Assembly (NCBI RefSeq): GCF_001999725.1
Contig: NZ_MDDP01000010.1
Coordinates: 372,001-436,000, forward strand
Length of the DNA: 64,000 nucleotides
Direction of reading: 5' to 3'
Origin: Cellulophaga omnivescoria
GTDB lineage: Bacteria; Bacteroidota; Bacteroidia; Flavobacteriales; Flavobacteriaceae
Position 1 is the stretch's first letter. Each line of letters starts with the position of its first letter. Below are positions 63,642 to 64,000 of this stretch, in pieces. A program made the translations under genes and the position numbers. Under the pieces are notes generated by a model, which was given only the letters and a program-made list of their open reading frames with translations, was not told the DNA's origin and searched no databases.

Positions 63642-64000
63642 ATGAAAAAAACCTTTGTAATGGTAGTTTTATTTATACTGCCAATTGTAGCATACCTTTT
63701 TTTTGCAAGTGGCATACATAATTTTGGGAGGCTACCTGTACTAACCAAAAATGTTAGTGACTTATCTAGTTTTACTACAGACACCCAATTAAAAAACAAG
63801 ATATCTATTGTTGGCTTTTTAGGTAATAATGTAGATCAGAAAAAAGGGACTGCTTTTAATTTAAATCAAAAAATTTATAAACATTTTTTCGAGTTTAAAG
63901 ATTTTCAATTTGTAATGCTTGTTGCCAATGGGCAAGAACAGGAGGTAGAAAAACTAAAAAAAGAATTGTCTGTTTTAGCAGATATTAAAAATTGGAAATT
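63642..64000 (+). CDS. Membrane-anchored thioredoxin-fold-like protein, N-terminal part (cut by window edge)
   Basis: An open frame runs from ATG 63642 to the end of the window (119 residues). It starts with a signal-anchor helix (KKTFVMVVLFILPIVAYLFF), then GRLPVLTKNVSDLSSF. A fold like SCO or thioredoxin follows: ISIVGFLGNNVDQKKGTAF, then FEFKDFQFVMLVANGQEQEV. In SCO proteins the IVxFF strand is followed by a CxxxC copper site; here the corresponding place is GNNVDQKKG and no cysteine is present in the visible part. The location next to oxidase genes fits an assembly role, but the protein is not recognised and is incomplete. Confidence 0.6.
   Translation, partial: MKKTFVMVVLFILPIVAYLFFASGIHNFGRLPVLTKNVSDLSSFTTDTQLKNKISIVGFLGNNVDQKKGTAFNLNQKIYKHFFEFKDFQFVMLVANGQEQEVEKLKKELSVLADIKNWK

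Overview
The window is a 64 kb piece of an AT-rich chromosome from a member of the Bacteroidota, almost certainly family Flavobacteriaceae. The evidence is the gene content: SprA (gliding and type IX secretion), an alternative complex III plus cytochrome oxidase locus, a DUF2723 transferase, a DUF5916 protein, a malic enzyme fused to a phosphotransacetylase-like domain, and flavobacterial-type ribosomal proteins. Promoter-like sequences also follow the Bacteroidota form TAnnTTTG, in the best cases with TTTG 19 bp upstream, and gene starts lack Shine-Dalgarno sequences. I see no insertion sequence, prophage, integron or CRISPR array, and no gap over 300 bp between genes. This is core chromosome rather than an accessory island.

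Layout. 1-3.5 kb (minus): start of pyrH, then tsf, rpsB, rpsI and rplM. 3.7-7 kb (plus): a DUF5916/CBM9-like protein and a lipocalin-like lipoprotein. 7-10.9 kb (minus): polA and a glycosylasparaginase, divergent from cutC. 11.7-13.3 kb (plus): a membrane metallophosphoesterase and a cysteine-free thioredoxin-like protein. 13.4-18.4 kb: a DUF2723 membrane protein and a cation/proton antiporter (both minus), flanking a plus-strand tRNA-Gln. 18.4-23.2 kb (plus): rimP-nusA-infB behind a leader with a terminator-like hairpin. 23.2-24.1 kb (minus): two SPOR-domain paralogues. 24.3-36.0 kb (plus): actABCDEF-coxB-coxA, encoding alternative complex III and the two core subunits of a cytochrome c oxidase, apparently one transcription unit. 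36.1-38.8 kb (plus): a DUF2807 protein, ruvB and an unknown membrane protein. 38.8-44.4 kb (minus): a thiamine operon, thiS-thiC-(TenI-like)-thiE-thiG-thiH, behind a TPP riboswitch. 44.4-46.4 kb (minus): ppk1. 46.6-60.3 kb (plus): queG, maeB, ruvA, the giant sprA, gcvH, a VanZ-like gene and two TonB paralogues. 60.4-64 kb (plus): heme o synthase, two oxidase subunit III genes, a subunit IV gene and the start of a thioredoxin-fold-like membrane-anchored protein.

How it fits together. The two respiratory blocks complement each other: ActA-F oxidises quinol and passes electrons through c-hemes to CoxB/CoxA, while the block at 60 kb provides heme o synthesis and the remaining oxidase subunits. 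The points most worth a second look are: the same helix-hairpin-helix-like tail on ribosomal protein S2 and on membrane subunit ActC; the hairpin between the rimP promoter and its start codon; the multi-hairpin region upstream of rpsB; -7 boxes so close to start codons that ruvB, queG and the last gene may be leaderless; and two thioredoxin-fold-type proteins without cysteines. I found no clearly novel multi-gene system.
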